The notes below the pieces were generated by a model. It did no database searches. It was not told where the DNA came from and worked only from the letters and a program-made list of their open reading frames with translations. A DNA stretch of 64,000 nucleotides. Source: Cognaticolwellia aestuarii. Its GTDB lineage: Bacteria; Pseudomonadota; Gammaproteobacteria; Enterobacterales; Alteromonadaceae. A program made the translations under genes and the position numbers. Shown one piece after another: positions 39,585 through 48,521 of this stretch. The stretch's first letter is position 1. Every line of letters begins with the position of its first letter. The DNA lies in contig NZ_MUZV01000001.1 of NCBI RefSeq assembly GCF_002000025.1, positions 310,001 through 374,000 of the forward strand. Direction: 5' to 3'.

Positions 39585-39923
39585 TTATCCAGAGTTCAGG
39601 TTAAATAGAAAGTAGCCCCAACTCATTATAAGCAATGCCCATGGCAATATTGAGAATGCGCTAGCGCCTGCTTTAGCAACCTGCGCTTTATCACTTGCTA
39701 CTGGTAATGCTGCTGATGTATTTGCTTTTTCTACTCGACTTTTTTTACGTTGTTTATCACGTTCTCGCGCTTTAATTTTTTGCTGTTTTTTATATTCGCT
39801 GATGCCTTTCTCAATACCTTGAGCAATCAGTTTTGTTTGCTCTTTGGTTTGAGATTTTTTTTGCGTACCTTTAGCAATACGTAAAGCTTCACTTTGAGTT
39901 TCATTTGAAACTTGCGCTGTCAA
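39585..39923 (-). CDS. DUF2956-like small protein with C-terminal membrane helix
   Basis: This 112-residue protein has a charged N-terminal two-thirds (TQSEALRIAKGTQKKSQTKE, then KGISEYKKQQKIKARERDKQ) and one hydrophobic helix at the C-terminus (about 91-108). The N-terminal pattern resembles DUF2956 proteins of marine gammaproteobacteria, a family of unknown role. The topology suggests a tail-anchored membrane protein with a basic cytoplasmic arm. Confidence 0.65.
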   Translation of the reverse strand: MTAQVSNETQSEALRIAKGTQKKSQTKEQTKLIAQGIEKGISEYKKQQKIKARERDKQRKKSRVEKANTSAALPVASDKAQVAKAGASAFSILPWALLIMSWGYFLFNLNSG

Positions 39924-40032
39924 AACTAAAATCCTTAATCATTTTATTATTCATTATATAATGCCATTAATCTTGCTAAACTATCAGCAAAAGTTTTTAT
40001 TGCCACCAAATTATCAAAAAATAGAGAACAGC

Positions 40033-40668
40033 ATGAGCGATTTACTTAGCACAGCAAAAAACCAAATTACACAAATGCTATCAATGCAAGATGCGATGAA
40101 TTCACGCGTAAGTGAAACATGGCGAGATAACAATTATGAATGGTACCGCGCCATTTGGGTTGAATGTGCAGAAATGCTTGATCACCATGGCTGGAAGTGG
40201 TGGAAACACCAAGAAATTGACGTAGCACAAGTACAGTTAGAGCTAGTTGATATTTTTCATTTTGGTTTAAGCTTACGCCTGATGAGCGGTGATTCAATTG
40301 CCGATATCAGCCAAACATTAGCGGCAGAATTAACCCAGAACAGTGGTGAAAAGGACTTTAAAATTGCTTTAGAAAATCTTGCCTCAAAAGCCGTCACTAA
40401 CAAAGCCTTTGATGCCTTAGCACTTGCTGATTGTATGCGTTTAATGTCAATGGATTTAGATGAACTGTTTCGTCAATATGTTGGCAAAAACACTTTAAAC
40501 TTTTTCCGCCAAGATCACGGCTATAAAGACGGTAGTTACATCAAAGTGTGGCATGGAGAAGAAGACAACGAAGTACTCGCAAACTTAGTTACTACATTAG
40601 ATGCAAGCGCTGATGATTTTCAACAGCAGCTTTATAGTGCTTTAGAAGCTAAATACCCAAAGAATTAA
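40033..40668 (+). CDS. Dimeric dUTP diphosphatase (all-alpha NTP-PPase fold)
   Basis: The frame opens at 39961, but the ATG at 40033 (MSDLLSTAKNQITQML) fits the family and gives 211 residues. It has the motif EWYRAIWVECAEMLDHHGWKWWK and VQLELVDIFHFGLSLRL, whose acidic residues bind Mg2+ in dimeric dUTPases. It hydrolyses dUTP to dUMP and pyrophosphate, keeping uracil out of DNA. Whether a trimeric Dut also exists is not shown here. Confidence 0.85.
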   Translation: MSDLLSTAKNQITQMLSMQDAMNSRVSETWRDNNYEWYRAIWVECAEMLDHHGWKWWKHQEIDVAQVQLELVDIFHFGLSLRLMSGDSIADISQTLAAELTQNSGEKDFKIALENLASKAVTNKAFDALALADCMRLMSMDLDELFRQYVGKNTLNFFRQDHGYKDGSYIKVWHGEEDNEVLANLVTTLDASADDFQQQLYSALEAKYPKN

Positions 40669-40684
40669 TACCATAATAATCAAC

Positions 40685-40729
40685 CGGTTAATTGATAAAA
40701 CCTAAACGTTTTAGGGAATTAATTAACCG
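40685..40729. repeat. Nested inverted repeat (cruciform-like)
   Basis: Outer arms CGGTTAATT (40685-40693) and AATTAACCG (40721-40729) enclose inner arms CCTAAA (40701-40706) and TTTAGG (40710-40715). It lies between the dUTPase and DUF2726 genes and has no T-run, so it is not a plain terminator. It looks like a REP-type or small MITE-like repeat. Confidence 0.6.
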
Positions 40730-40817
40730 ATAAGATCTTACTGCGATCTCTGGCTCAGTTTTTGCTTATCTTGTTATCTAAGATAAACGTCAAGAATTTG
40801 AACTGCCGGAGATGTAT

Positions 40818-41477
40818 ATGGAACTCATTCTATTTGCCATGATCAGCCTAATTGTTATTGTTGCTATGCTTGCAAGTCGGTTAAACGACAATAGCTTTCC
40901 TTTTCCTTTCGATCGTAAAACTGCTTTATTTACCCCCGCAGAAAAAAACTTTCAAAATCTTGTTGAGCAAGCCATGGGAACAAGGTATCGCATTATCAAT
41001 CGCGTTAAACTTGCCGATATTGTCAGCATTCGCAATGGGGTATCAAATCGCGCAAGTCAAACCGCGGCAAATAATGCTAATAGCAAGTATTTAGACTTTG
41101 TTATTTGCGAACGCGACAGTATGAAGTTGCTCGGTGTCATCGACCTAGTCGATACCCAAGGTAAGGGCTATAAAGTGAAAAAAGACTGGTTTGTCAGTGG
41201 CGCACTTGAAGCCGCCGCTATTCCACATATTCGTATTAAAGTAAAAGCCAATTATACTATTGATGAAATACGTGCTTGTATTAACAGTCGAATTCTTGGC
41301 AATAATGCACCTACACCACAAGTGAAAGGAAGAATAATTCCTGCACCTTTAGTCAAAGCTCGTCCAAGAACTGTCGGTGCGTTAAGTCCTGCAGCAGCTC
41401 AGGCGATGTTACCCCAAGATACACCGGCAATGGCTAGACAAATATCTGCACCGCATGCGGCAGCACTACCGCACTAA
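40818..41477 (+). CDS. DUF2726-domain membrane-anchored protein
   Basis: Starting at the ATG at 40818, which has a GGAG six bases upstream, the protein has 219 residues. One N-terminal helix (about 3-20) is followed by a DUF2726 domain (about 43-160, KYLDFVICERDSMKLLGVIDL) and a Pro/Ala-rich tail. DUF2726 is related to restriction-endonuclease-like nuclease folds, and the LDFVICxxxxxxxLGVIDL strand pair fits such a core. The activity is unknown. Confidence 0.7.
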   Translation: MELILFAMISLIVIVAMLASRLNDNSFPFPFDRKTALFTPAEKNFQNLVEQAMGTRYRIINRVKLADIVSIRNGVSNRASQTAANNANSKYLDFVICERDSMKLLGVIDLVDTQGKGYKVKKDWFVSGALEAAAIPHIRIKVKANYTIDEIRACINSRILGNNAPTPQVKGRIIPAPLVKARPRTVGALSPAAAQAMLPQDTPAMARQISAPHAAALPH

Positions 41478-41522
41478 TATCTCCATGAGACCTCATGGTG
41501 GTGTATATCCATATCACAAACT

Positions 41523-41550
41523 AAAAGCAGATTTACCTATCTGCTTTTTT
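41523..41550 (+). terminator. Rho-independent terminator after the DUF2726 gene
   Basis: A 10-bp stem AAAAGCAGAT/ATCTGCTTTT with a six-base loop ends in six T residues. Confidence 0.9.
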
Positions 41551-41659
41551 GTTGATACAGAGAAAAGATTTTACGCGCAATCCACGTTATAATTCGCACA
41601 TAAACCATAGACATAGCTTAGCGAAATATTTTCGCTAAAATTTTTACAGGATTTAACTC

Positions 41660-42370
41660 ATGAAAGCAGGCATTATTGGCGCAATGGAACCCGAAGTTGC
41701 GATTTTAAAAGCTAAATTAGAAAACTGCCAAACATCGACACATGCCGGCTATACCTTTTACCAAGGGTTGTTGAATGGCTCTGACGTGGTTATTGTTCAG
41801 TCTGGTATTGGTAAAGTTGCTGCAGCACTTGCAACAGCGATACTGATTGATAAGTTCCAGCCTGATTATGTTGTAAATACCGGCTCTGCTGGCGGCTTTG
41901 AACAGTCACTTAAAGTGGGCGATATTGTGATTAGTTCAGAAGTACGTTATCACGATGTGGATGTAACCGCTTTCGGTTATGAAATAGGCCAATTGCCTGC
42001 AAACCCACCAGCCTATATACCTCACCCTGAATTAGTTGCCGCCGCTAAGGTTGGAATTAAGTCACTTGATAATATTCAAACATTAGTTGGTTTGATCACA
42101 ACAGGTGATACTTTTATGACTAAAGACGAAGACATTGCCAAAGCAAGGGTTAACTTTCCAGCCATGGCCGCAGTAGAAATGGAAGGCGCAGCTATTGCAC
42201 ACACATGTCATCAATTCAACACACCTTTTGTTGTTATTCGCTCAATGTCAGATATTGCAGGTAAAGAATCACCAACCTCATTCGAAGCTTACTTAGAAAC
42301 AGCCTCTGTTAACTCTTCAGTGCTAGTTACTAGCATGTTAGCGGCACTGAAAGGTAAAACACTAAACTAA
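41660..42370 (+). CDS. mtnN: 5'-methylthioadenosine/S-adenosylhomocysteine nucleosidase MtnN
   Basis: The 236-residue protein opens MKAGIIGAMEPEVAIL and has SGIGKVAAALATA, NTGSAGG, the MEGAAIAHTCH segment with catalytic glutamate, and RSMSDIAG with the catalytic aspartate. It cleaves adenine from methylthioadenosine and SAH, feeding methionine salvage and AI-2 production. It overlaps the CbiB-like gene by 1 bp (TAATG). Confidence 0.96.
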   Translation: MKAGIIGAMEPEVAILKAKLENCQTSTHAGYTFYQGLLNGSDVVIVQSGIGKVAAALATAILIDKFQPDYVVNTGSAGGFEQSLKVGDIVISSEVRYHDVDVTAFGYEIGQLPANPPAYIPHPELVAAAKVGIKSLDNIQTLVGLITTGDTFMTKDEDIAKARVNFPAMAAVEMEGAAIAHTCHQFNTPFVVIRSMSDIAGKESPTSFEAYLETASVNSSVLVTSMLAALKGKTLN

Positions 42371-43341
42371 TGGAAAATTTGAGTAACATCCTCACCAGTC
42401 CACATTTTTATTCTGCTGCCTTCATGCTGTTATTAGTGATGGCATTAAAAGCCGGTATTGGACAGTTTGTTACTCAACAACCATTAGCTTTTTTTAATTT
42501 TTATTGTCAGCGCTTAGCGGACAAGGTCAATAAACCGAGTAATAGTGCCCGCCAGCAGAATATCTCTGGCTTAATTGCCATTATTGTTACGCTAGTACCA
42601 TTACTGATTATTCTCTGGTTATTTGAGGCTTTTATTGAAGTTTATTGGCTCTGGAATGCTTTATTACTTTACCTTGCCTTAGGCAGTTTTGGTTTAACTA
42701 AAACCAGTAAAACTGTCGCGCGTGAGCTAGTAGCCAATAACAATTATCAAGCAAAACAAAAAGTAGCGCCTTTTTTATTACGTAGCACCGAACAGTTATC
42801 ACCGTTAGGTATCAGTAAAGCCTGCATCGAAACACAAGTATTGCGCAGTTCGCAATTACTGGTTTGCGTTGGGTTTTACTACTTAGTGTTCGGCCCTTTG
42901 GCGGCATTAACCTTTCGATTATTGCTAGAAATGCATTATGCCTGGAATATCAAGCGCAGACGCTTTATCTATTTTGGCGCCGCCATTAATCATATTGTAA
43001 AACTATTACAGTGGTTACCATCTCGATTATTTTCTCTCGTACTTTTGCTCGGTACTGTTGGGCAAAACACCCTCCTTTATTGGCGTTTAATACGTGGTAA
43101 GTTTTTCCAGACAGATAACGGCATTTTATTGCATGTTCTTGCATTAGGTTTAGCTGTGAAACTCAGCGGGGTGGCTCTATATGACGGAGATAAAGTACGT
43201 AAAACTAGCTTTAATGACTCAGCGAGACAGCCACAGGCCACTGATATTATTCATGCAAGCAAACGCATCAACTATGCACTTTACCTACTGACATTAATGG
43301 TTTTGTTACTAGCAATAATATCCTACACTGCTGCCAGCTAA
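42370..43341 (+). CDS. CbiB/CobD-like integral membrane protein
   Basis: The 323-residue protein has about six membrane helices and the CbiB-type pattern of LGSFGLTKTSKTVARELVANN and FRLLLEMHYAWN. CbiB/CobD attaches aminopropanol to adenosylcobyric acid. Other cobalamin genes are not nearby, and the pairing with mtnN recurs in related marine gammaproteobacteria, so its role may be separate from B12 synthesis. The family call is fair and the function is uncertain. Confidence 0.68.
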   Translation: MENLSNILTSPHFYSAAFMLLLVMALKAGIGQFVTQQPLAFFNFYCQRLADKVNKPSNSARQQNISGLIAIIVTLVPLLIILWLFEAFIEVYWLWNALLLYLALGSFGLTKTSKTVARELVANNNYQAKQKVAPFLLRSTEQLSPLGISKACIETQVLRSSQLLVCVGFYYLVFGPLAALTFRLLLEMHYAWNIKRRRFIYFGAAINHIVKLLQWLPSRLFSLVLLLGTVGQNTLLYWRLIRGKFFQTDNGILLHVLALGLAVKLSGVALYDGDKVRKTSFNDSARQPQATDIIHASKRINYALYLLTLMVLLLAIISYTAAS

Positions 43342-43443
43342 AACCTGTCGCCACGCGATTTAATCACTTTGCTATTATTAAGATTCAGGTAAACTATTAG
43401 ACTTAAGATGAGTCTCTCATTGTTATTAATATAAGGCTACACC

Positions 43444-43833
43444 ATGAAATCCATCAAACTATCGTTAGTTATTTTATTAAGTGTTATTTCGCTGTTCACT
43501 TTTGCCCAGCAAACTGCCTCTATTTCGCAACAAGAGCTGCTAGCTTTAATGGCAACGCCCAGCAAACAGACAGTAATATTAGATGTGCGTAGCGCTGAAG
43601 AGTTTTCTGAAGGTCATATCCAGGGCGCTATTAATATTAGCCATGAGCAAATTAACGCTAACCTCAATAAAATTATCGCCTTTAAAGATAAAACGGTAGT
43701 TGTACATTGCCGTTCAGGCCGTCGTGCTATCAGTGCTGAGCACGATTTACGTGCCGCTGGATTTAGCGACCTTCGTCACCTTGAAGGAGACATGAAAGGC
43801 TGGCAAGCTGCCAACTTACCCTTAGTAAAGTAG
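43444..43833 (+). CDS. Periplasmic single-domain rhodanese
   Basis: The 129-residue protein has a signal peptide (cleavage near Ala21) and one rhodanese domain. The active loop is HCRSGRR, with Cys89 as the persulfide-carrying residue. DVRSAEEFSEGHIQGAINI is the classic N-terminal motif. It probably transfers or binds sulfane sulfur outside the cytoplasm. It lies 12 bp before the TRIC-like gene. Confidence 0.9.
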   Translation: MKSIKLSLVILLSVISLFTFAQQTASISQQELLALMATPSKQTVILDVRSAEEFSEGHIQGAINISHEQINANLNKIIAFKDKTVVVHCRSGRRAISAEHDLRAAGFSDLRHLEGDMKGWQAANLPLVK

Positions 43834-43845
43834 CGAAGTAACTCA

Positions 43846-44484
43846 ATGTCAGAATTACTCTATTGGCTTGATATGTTCGGCATTGTTGTTTTTGCCTTTT
43901 CTGGGGCCTTAATGGCTGGACGATATAAACTTGACCCTTTCGGAGTAGTAGTTTTGTCTGCTGTCACCGCAATTGGTGGTGGAACCATGCGCGATGTTAT
44001 TTTACAAACGCCAGTATTTTGGGTACAAAACCCCGTTTACCTCTATGTTATTTTAGCAACTGCGGCATTAACCATCATTTTTATTCGTTCACCCAAGCGT
44101 ATTCCTAAACGGTTTTTATTGGTTTCAGACGCTTTTGGCTTAGCGTTATTCGCCGTATTAGGCACAGAAAAAGCACTAAGCTTAGGCGCCGCGATTCCTG
44201 TAGCCATTGTGATGGGAATGATGACGGGGGTTGCTGGTGGTATGCTACGCGACGTATTATGTAACGTAATACCAATGATATTACGACAAGAAATTTATGC
44301 CACCGCTGCGATTTTGGGTGGAGCATTATATACATTGCTACGCTATTTTTCTTGCCCTGAGCATCTGGCTATTATCACGGCGATACTTGGCGCGTTAACA
44401 TTACGCTTAGCCGCTATTTATTGGCGTGTTACTCTGCCCGCTTTTGATATTATTGAACCAGAAGAAAGCAAAAAAGATCAATAA
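43846..44484 (+). CDS. TRIC/UPF0126 family cation channel-like membrane protein (YadS/YicG type)
   Basis: The 212-residue protein has seven hydrophobic helices and two repeats, AIGGGTMRDVIL (about 42-53) and VAGGMLRDVLCNV (about 126-138), the hallmark of bacterial TRIC homologues. These form trimeric cation-permeable channels. Physiological role is unknown. It follows the rhodanese gene closely and may be co-transcribed. Confidence 0.88.
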   Translation: MSELLYWLDMFGIVVFAFSGALMAGRYKLDPFGVVVLSAVTAIGGGTMRDVILQTPVFWVQNPVYLYVILATAALTIIFIRSPKRIPKRFLLVSDAFGLALFAVLGTEKALSLGAAIPVAIVMGMMTGVAGGMLRDVLCNVIPMILRQEIYATAAILGGALYTLLRYFSCPEHLAIITAILGALTLRLAAIYWRVTLPAFDIIEPEESKKDQ

Positions 44485-44604
44485 TAGTCAGTTAAACTAT
44501 GCTTGATCTTTTTCTTTAACTGCTTAATAAACTTAGTTAATCTAAATAACGCACACAACATAACGTCGAGCCTGAGTTATCTGTCATTGCCTATTTAGCG
44601 ATAA

Positions 44605-44928
44605 TTAAGCTTCTATACCCCAACCATCGTTATAACCTTTGAATTTTGTCGCTAGTAGCTCAAACTCAGCTTCTTGCGCAATAACCGCGTCATAACTTGG
44701 TACCATGCTAACCGTACAGTTAACATCCCATACATTGGGCAACTCATCAGGTACTAGCTCAACTTGCATGTCTGGCGCTTGCTCTGCTAAATGAGCAACC
44801 ATAGCTCGTGCTTGTTGCTCTTGTTCAAATAACTGAAAAAACACTACCTGGTGAATTTCGTTTAAATCAATGCCCGCAGTTTGCATTTCAGCTAAAACTT
44901 GGCCGGTTTCATCATTTGGGAAGGTCAT
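44605..44928 (-). CDS. rraB: Ribonuclease E inhibitor RraB
   Basis: This 107-residue protein is rich in acidic residues and has the RraB pattern NDETGQVLAEMQTAGIDL, VVFFQLFEQEQQARAM and WDVNCTVSMVPSYDAV. RraB binds the C-terminal region of RNase E and changes degradosome makeup. It stands alone. Confidence 0.92.
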   Translation of the reverse strand: MTFPNDETGQVLAEMQTAGIDLNEIHQVVFFQLFEQEQQARAMVAHLAEQAPDMQVELVPDELPNVWDVNCTVSMVPSYDAVIAQEAEFELLATKFKGYNDGWGIEA

Positions 44929-44963
44929 ATCGCATACAAATTATTAAAAACAATACCTTATTA

Positions 44964-44987
44964 TATACCCAAAGCGATTCAAGATGC
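44964..44987 (+). repeat. Partial copy of the 11655 intergenic repeat
   Basis: TATACCCAAAGCGATTCAAG and the next four bases match 18 of 24 bases with the left arm at 11655-11678. The right arm is missing, so this is a degenerate or half copy. It lies in the rraB upstream region. Confidence 0.5.
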
Positions 44988-45114
44988 TCGTTCGACTGTT
45001 AATTAATACTCTGCAATCATTGTTACTTGATAGTATCACGTGGGCAAAGGGCAGCTTACTGATAATTTATTGGCAATAACAAATCAATTTCGCACTATGA
45101 CTTAGTGATTTCTT

Positions 45115-45591
45115 TCACTCATGGCTAGTATTTATTAACGTACAAATATTTTGCTGACAAGCTAATTGCGCAGCTGAATTTATGGTTGGGCATTGGTCGA
45201 TAACAATGTCTTTGGTGGCGATTTTTTTCAACAAAGATGCACCAATAATATTGCTAGCAAGACGACAGTCGATATTTTTAAATTTAACAGTCAGCACCTG
45301 ACACTGCGCTATTGTCACGCAAGTTAAATTATTAATCAGCGTTTTTTCAAAATTTTTCATCACGCTTTTATCATCTGATGGTAGCGGTATTTCAATATCA
45401 TCACTGTGGTTATAATGACTAAGATTACGTTGTTGCTCTAACTTTTGTTGTTGTAACTGAGCCTCTTGCTCTAGTTGATTTTTTAGCCGTGTGGTCGCTT
45501 TTTCATTCTCTGATAATAAATAACCTAAACCGAGTAATATTATCAAAAGTCCTGCGCACACGATCAGCGTAATAGTTACCCACTTAGCCAT
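45115..45591 (-). CDS. Hypothetical single-helix membrane protein with cysteine-rich C-terminus
   Basis: The 158-residue protein has one N-terminal membrane helix (about 5-27), a Gln/Glu-rich coiled coil (about 28-57) and a C-terminal domain with six cysteines (from TCVTIAQCQ to CQQNICTLI). The cysteines are likely paired if the domain is periplasmic. I do not recognise the family. Its start overlaps the DUF4136 gene stop by 1 bp, so the two are coupled. Confidence 0.6.
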   Translation of the reverse strand: MAKWVTITLIVCAGLLIILLGLGYLLSENEKATTRLKNQLEQEAQLQQQKLEQQRNLSHYNHSDDIEIPLPSDDKSVMKNFEKTLINNLTCVTIAQCQVLTVKFKNIDCRLASNIIGASLLKKIATKDIVIDQCPTINSAAQLACQQNICTLINTSHE

Positions 45592-46181
45592 TAAGCTGGC
45601 TCTTTACTTGAACTAGCGCTGGCATTACCGCTTTTCCCCTGTGGAAAATCACGCAGCATTCCATCAACTGCAGTAGTGATTTTTTCCTGCATTTCTCGAC
45701 TGTTGTCATCTTCTTTGAATTTTAGTGGGTAAACACTACGCCAAACTGAACGTTGGCTTTTAGGGTCAATAATATCGAGAATCAAACTACCCGGTCGTAG
45801 TTTATTTTCTAACTCAGCATGTGTAGCTTCCCCTGCTCTTAAACAATAACCGCAATATTTTACTTCACGATTATACTTATCTAATTCAAAAGCACGGCGA
45901 TTTAGTAGGTGATAAGCAATAACGATATCAGCTTTGTTAAGCGTTTTATAACTAAAACCATTACTATCAAAACTTTGTTCTATCGCTAGCTCGATTGTAT
46001 TACGCGTGCTATCGCTGAGGTTTTGTACGTCACCAAACGCAGAATTTCGACCATAGGTACTATAACTCTCAACGGAGGAAAAATCGAAACCATCACGAAA
46101 GGAAGTCGTGGCAGAAATAGTTGAACAAGCCGAAAGGGTAATAATGAATGCTAAGCAACTAAGTAACCTAATATTTATCAT
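45591..46181 (-). CDS. DUF4136-like lipoprotein
   Basis: From the ATG at 46181 the protein has 196 residues. It has a lipoprotein signal with lipobox LSAC (cysteine at about residue 19 of this start) and a DUF4136-like body (FRDGFDFSSVESYSTYG; ADIVIAYHLLNR). It is an outer- or inner-membrane lipoprotein of unknown role. It lies 83 bp downstream of nosL on the same strand and may be read through from the nos operon. Confidence 0.72.
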   Translation of the reverse strand: MINIRLLSCLAFIITLSACSTISATTSFRDGFDFSSVESYSTYGRNSAFGDVQNLSDSTRNTIELAIEQSFDSNGFSYKTLNKADIVIAYHLLNRRAFELDKYNREVKYCGYCLRAGEATHAELENKLRPGSLILDIIDPKSQRSVWRSVYPLKFKEDDNSREMQEKITTAVDGMLRDFPQGKSGNASASSSKEPA

Positions 46182-46264
46182 AGTATCTTCAAACAAAAAA
46201 TAATGACACTAGATTACCTAGCTGAAGTTAAATTACAACATCTGCTAACGATATAACCGTCAAC

Positions 46265-46765
46265 TTATTGCAATGATTGATAACTTACCGCGTCAAAGTC
46301 AATAACCGTACCGCCAAACTCTTTCGCAAAAGCATCGGCATCCGCTTTAGCTGAAAAGCTTGCTAGCGTTTTACCCATAGCACCCATTTTTTCAGAACCA
46401 ACCACATACCAAGCATTACGAGCATCAATAAAGTAGCCGTCATTTGGCGCATTCCATGGCGCTTTACTCATATCATGAACTAAAATAGTTGTCACATTAC
46501 GCTTATTTTCAGGGTCAAGGTAGAAGCTAAACATATCACGCGTCGAACAGAATTTTTTCACACTATTGCCATCAGCTTCCGTCACACCTTTGCGAAATAA
46601 TTCTGCTTTAGGTCCTGAAAAGTTGGTAATTAGCATGCCACATAAGTGACATTCGTCCGAGCTTTCAATAGCCACAGCTTGGTGAATAACTTGTTGTTGC
46701 TCAGATTGCTCGGAGCAACCAATCACAGCGACTAAGACGATAGAGAGGAGAAGTTTACGCAACAT
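46265..46765 (-). CDS. nosL: NosL, copper chaperone lipoprotein for nitrous oxide reductase
   Basis: The 166-residue protein has a lipoprotein signal with lipobox VIGC (Cys17) and the Cu(I)-binding motif CHLCGM (Cys39, Cys42, Met44). NosL delivers copper for assembly of the CuZ cluster of NosZ, working with NosDFY. It is the last core gene of the nos operon, 11 bp after nosY. Confidence 0.94.
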   Translation of the reverse strand: MLRKLLLSIVLVAVIGCSEQSEQQQVIHQAVAIESSDECHLCGMLITNFSGPKAELFRKGVTEADGNSVKKFCSTRDMFSFYLDPENKRNVTTILVHDMSKAPWNAPNDGYFIDARNAWYVVGSEKMGAMGKTLASFSAKADADAFAKEFGGTVIDFDAVSYQSLQ

Positions 46766-46776
46766 AAAAAGTACCC

Positions 46777-47595
46777 TTACAGTTTTTTATTTTTAAAAAT
46801 AACGGATGCTATAGCTAAAGGTGCAACTACCCAAGCCAATAAAATCGCCAGTAGTTGAGCCTGTGTTAAATTAGCATTGATAGCAACAGCTAATGCACCA
46901 TTAACATCTGAGCTATCTAAGCCTGCGAGGTTAACTAAACGAAACACATCGGCTGGATTCAACATCATCAATTGGGTTAACGCTGATTGGCTTAGCCCGG
47001 AATCGGCACCAACCAATAACGCTAGCAAAGCTAAATCAAATACCAAAGCAAAAAAGAACCAGGTGATTAACGCTACACCTGCTGCTTTTGACTTTTCACT
47101 GGCAAGTAAGCTGATCATATAAGCGATAGCGGTAAAGCTCAGGCCCAAAAGCGTTGCGCTAACAATAAAATAACCAAAGGTTTCGATGATGACAAAATCA
47201 CCATGTTGAATAAATAACAGTAACGCTGATGCACCAAACCCAAGTAATGTCGCTAAAGTAATAATACCGCCTTGACCAAAAAACTTGCCAAACAGCAATT
47301 GATTTTTACTCAACGGATAAGTTAGCAATAACAATAATGTACCGCCTTCTTGCTCACCAACAAAACTGTCGTAACTTAACAATAATGCAATCAATGGAAT
47401 TAAAAATACGGCCAAGCTTGCTAAGCTAGCAATGGTGGTAGAAAGCGATGTAACACCGACAGTACCAGAAGCCGCGGCACCAAAATAAGTTAAACCAACG
47501 GATAATACAGCGAAAATTAATGTTATCGACAGCAACCAGCGATTGCGAAGTCCATCATGAAATTCTTTATTGGCGACGGTTAGTATTTCTCTCAT
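46777..47595 (-). CDS. nosY: NosY, ABC permease for CuZ maturation
   Basis: The 272-residue protein is an ABC-2-type permease with six membrane helices (for example residues about 20-40, 55-75 and 100-125). It starts MREILTVANKEFHDGLRNRW, as NosY does. It pairs with the NosF ATPase and NosD to support sulfur or energy delivery for the CuZ site. Start and nosF stop share 1 bp (TAATG). Confidence 0.93.
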   Translation of the reverse strand: MREILTVANKEFHDGLRNRWLLSITLIFAVLSVGLTYFGAAASGTVGVTSLSTTIASLASLAVFLIPLIALLLSYDSFVGEQEGGTLLLLLTYPLSKNQLLFGKFFGQGGIITLATLLGFGASALLLFIQHGDFVIIETFGYFIVSATLLGLSFTAIAYMISLLASEKSKAAGVALITWFFFALVFDLALLALLVGADSGLSQSALTQLMMLNPADVFRLVNLAGLDSSDVNGALAVAINANLTQAQLLAILLAWVVAPLAIASVIFKNKKL

Positions 47596-48521
47596 TACGC
47601 ACCTGCCTTGGTATTTTCTGTTTTCATATGCTCTGCTTGTGCTAAATAATATTGATAAACTTGTTCTAAGTTTGCCGATTCAACGGCAATATCACTCAAG
47701 CTTTCGTCTGCTAATAAATAACGTAAAACTTTAAGCTTGTCTTGTTCAGGAACCGTTAAATGCCCAGCCGAATTAACATAAGCTTTGACGATTGGATGTT
47801 CAAGTAATTCCACATTCAGTCCTTGCGGCTTAATTTGCGTTGGTAAATTTGCCGCCGCGCGTAATTCAGCGATAGTGCCAAGCGCTAAAGTTTTTCCTCC
47901 TGAAATAATCATCGCTCGGTCAATATGCTGCTCAACCCCAGGTAAAACATGAGAGCAAAGCACAACACTTGTTCCTTGGGTTTTCAATTGGTCAACACTG
48001 TTATAGAATTCTGCCGTCGCATTGGGATCTAAACCGACAGTTGGTTCATCAAGCAATAGTAATTTTGGTTCACCAATAAAAGCTTGTGCTAAACCTAAAC
48101 GCTGCCTCATCCCCTTAGAATATGTTTTTACCTGCCGCCCCATCGCATGAGCAATGCCGACTTGCTCCAACAGTTTTTTAGCATGCAGTTTTGTCTGACC
48201 TTTTAATCGAGCAAAATAGCTTAAAACTTCTAAGCCGGTCAATTGCTCATAAAACATAACGTTTTCTGGCAAGTAGCCCATTTTTGCTCGCATATGCCAT
48301 GCTGATTTATCATCAGGTTTCATGCCCATCACAGTAACATTGCCGGCATCGGCAGAAATTACGCCTAAGATAAGCTTCATCATGGTAGTTTTGCCCGCGC
48401 CATTATGGCCAAACAAACCGAGTACTTCTCCCTGCGCAAGTTGCAGGTTAATGGATGATAACGCTGGCAAAGCTTTATAGTTTTTGCTGGCATTCTCAAG
48501 GGAAACTAAGGGTGTATTCAT
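47595..48521 (-). CDS. nosF: NosF, ABC ATPase for CuZ maturation
   Basis: The 308-residue ATPase has Walker A GHNGAGKT, the signature YSKGMRQRLGLAQAF and Walker B LLLLDEPTVGLDP. It powers NosY in nitrous oxide reductase maturation. It overlaps nosD by 4 bp. The C-terminal region (about 215-300) forms the usual accessory domain of NosF. Confidence 0.94.
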   Translation of the reverse strand: MNTPLVSLENASKNYKALPALSSINLQLAQGEVLGLFGHNGAGKTTMMKLILGVISADAGNVTVMGMKPDDKSAWHMRAKMGYLPENVMFYEQLTGLEVLSYFARLKGQTKLHAKKLLEQVGIAHAMGRQVKTYSKGMRQRLGLAQAFIGEPKLLLLDEPTVGLDPNATAEFYNSVDQLKTQGTSVVLCSHVLPGVEQHIDRAMIISGGKTLALGTIAELRAAANLPTQIKPQGLNVELLEHPIVKAYVNSAGHLTVPEQDKLKVLRYLLADESLSDIAVESANLEQVYQYYLAQAEHMKTENTKAGA

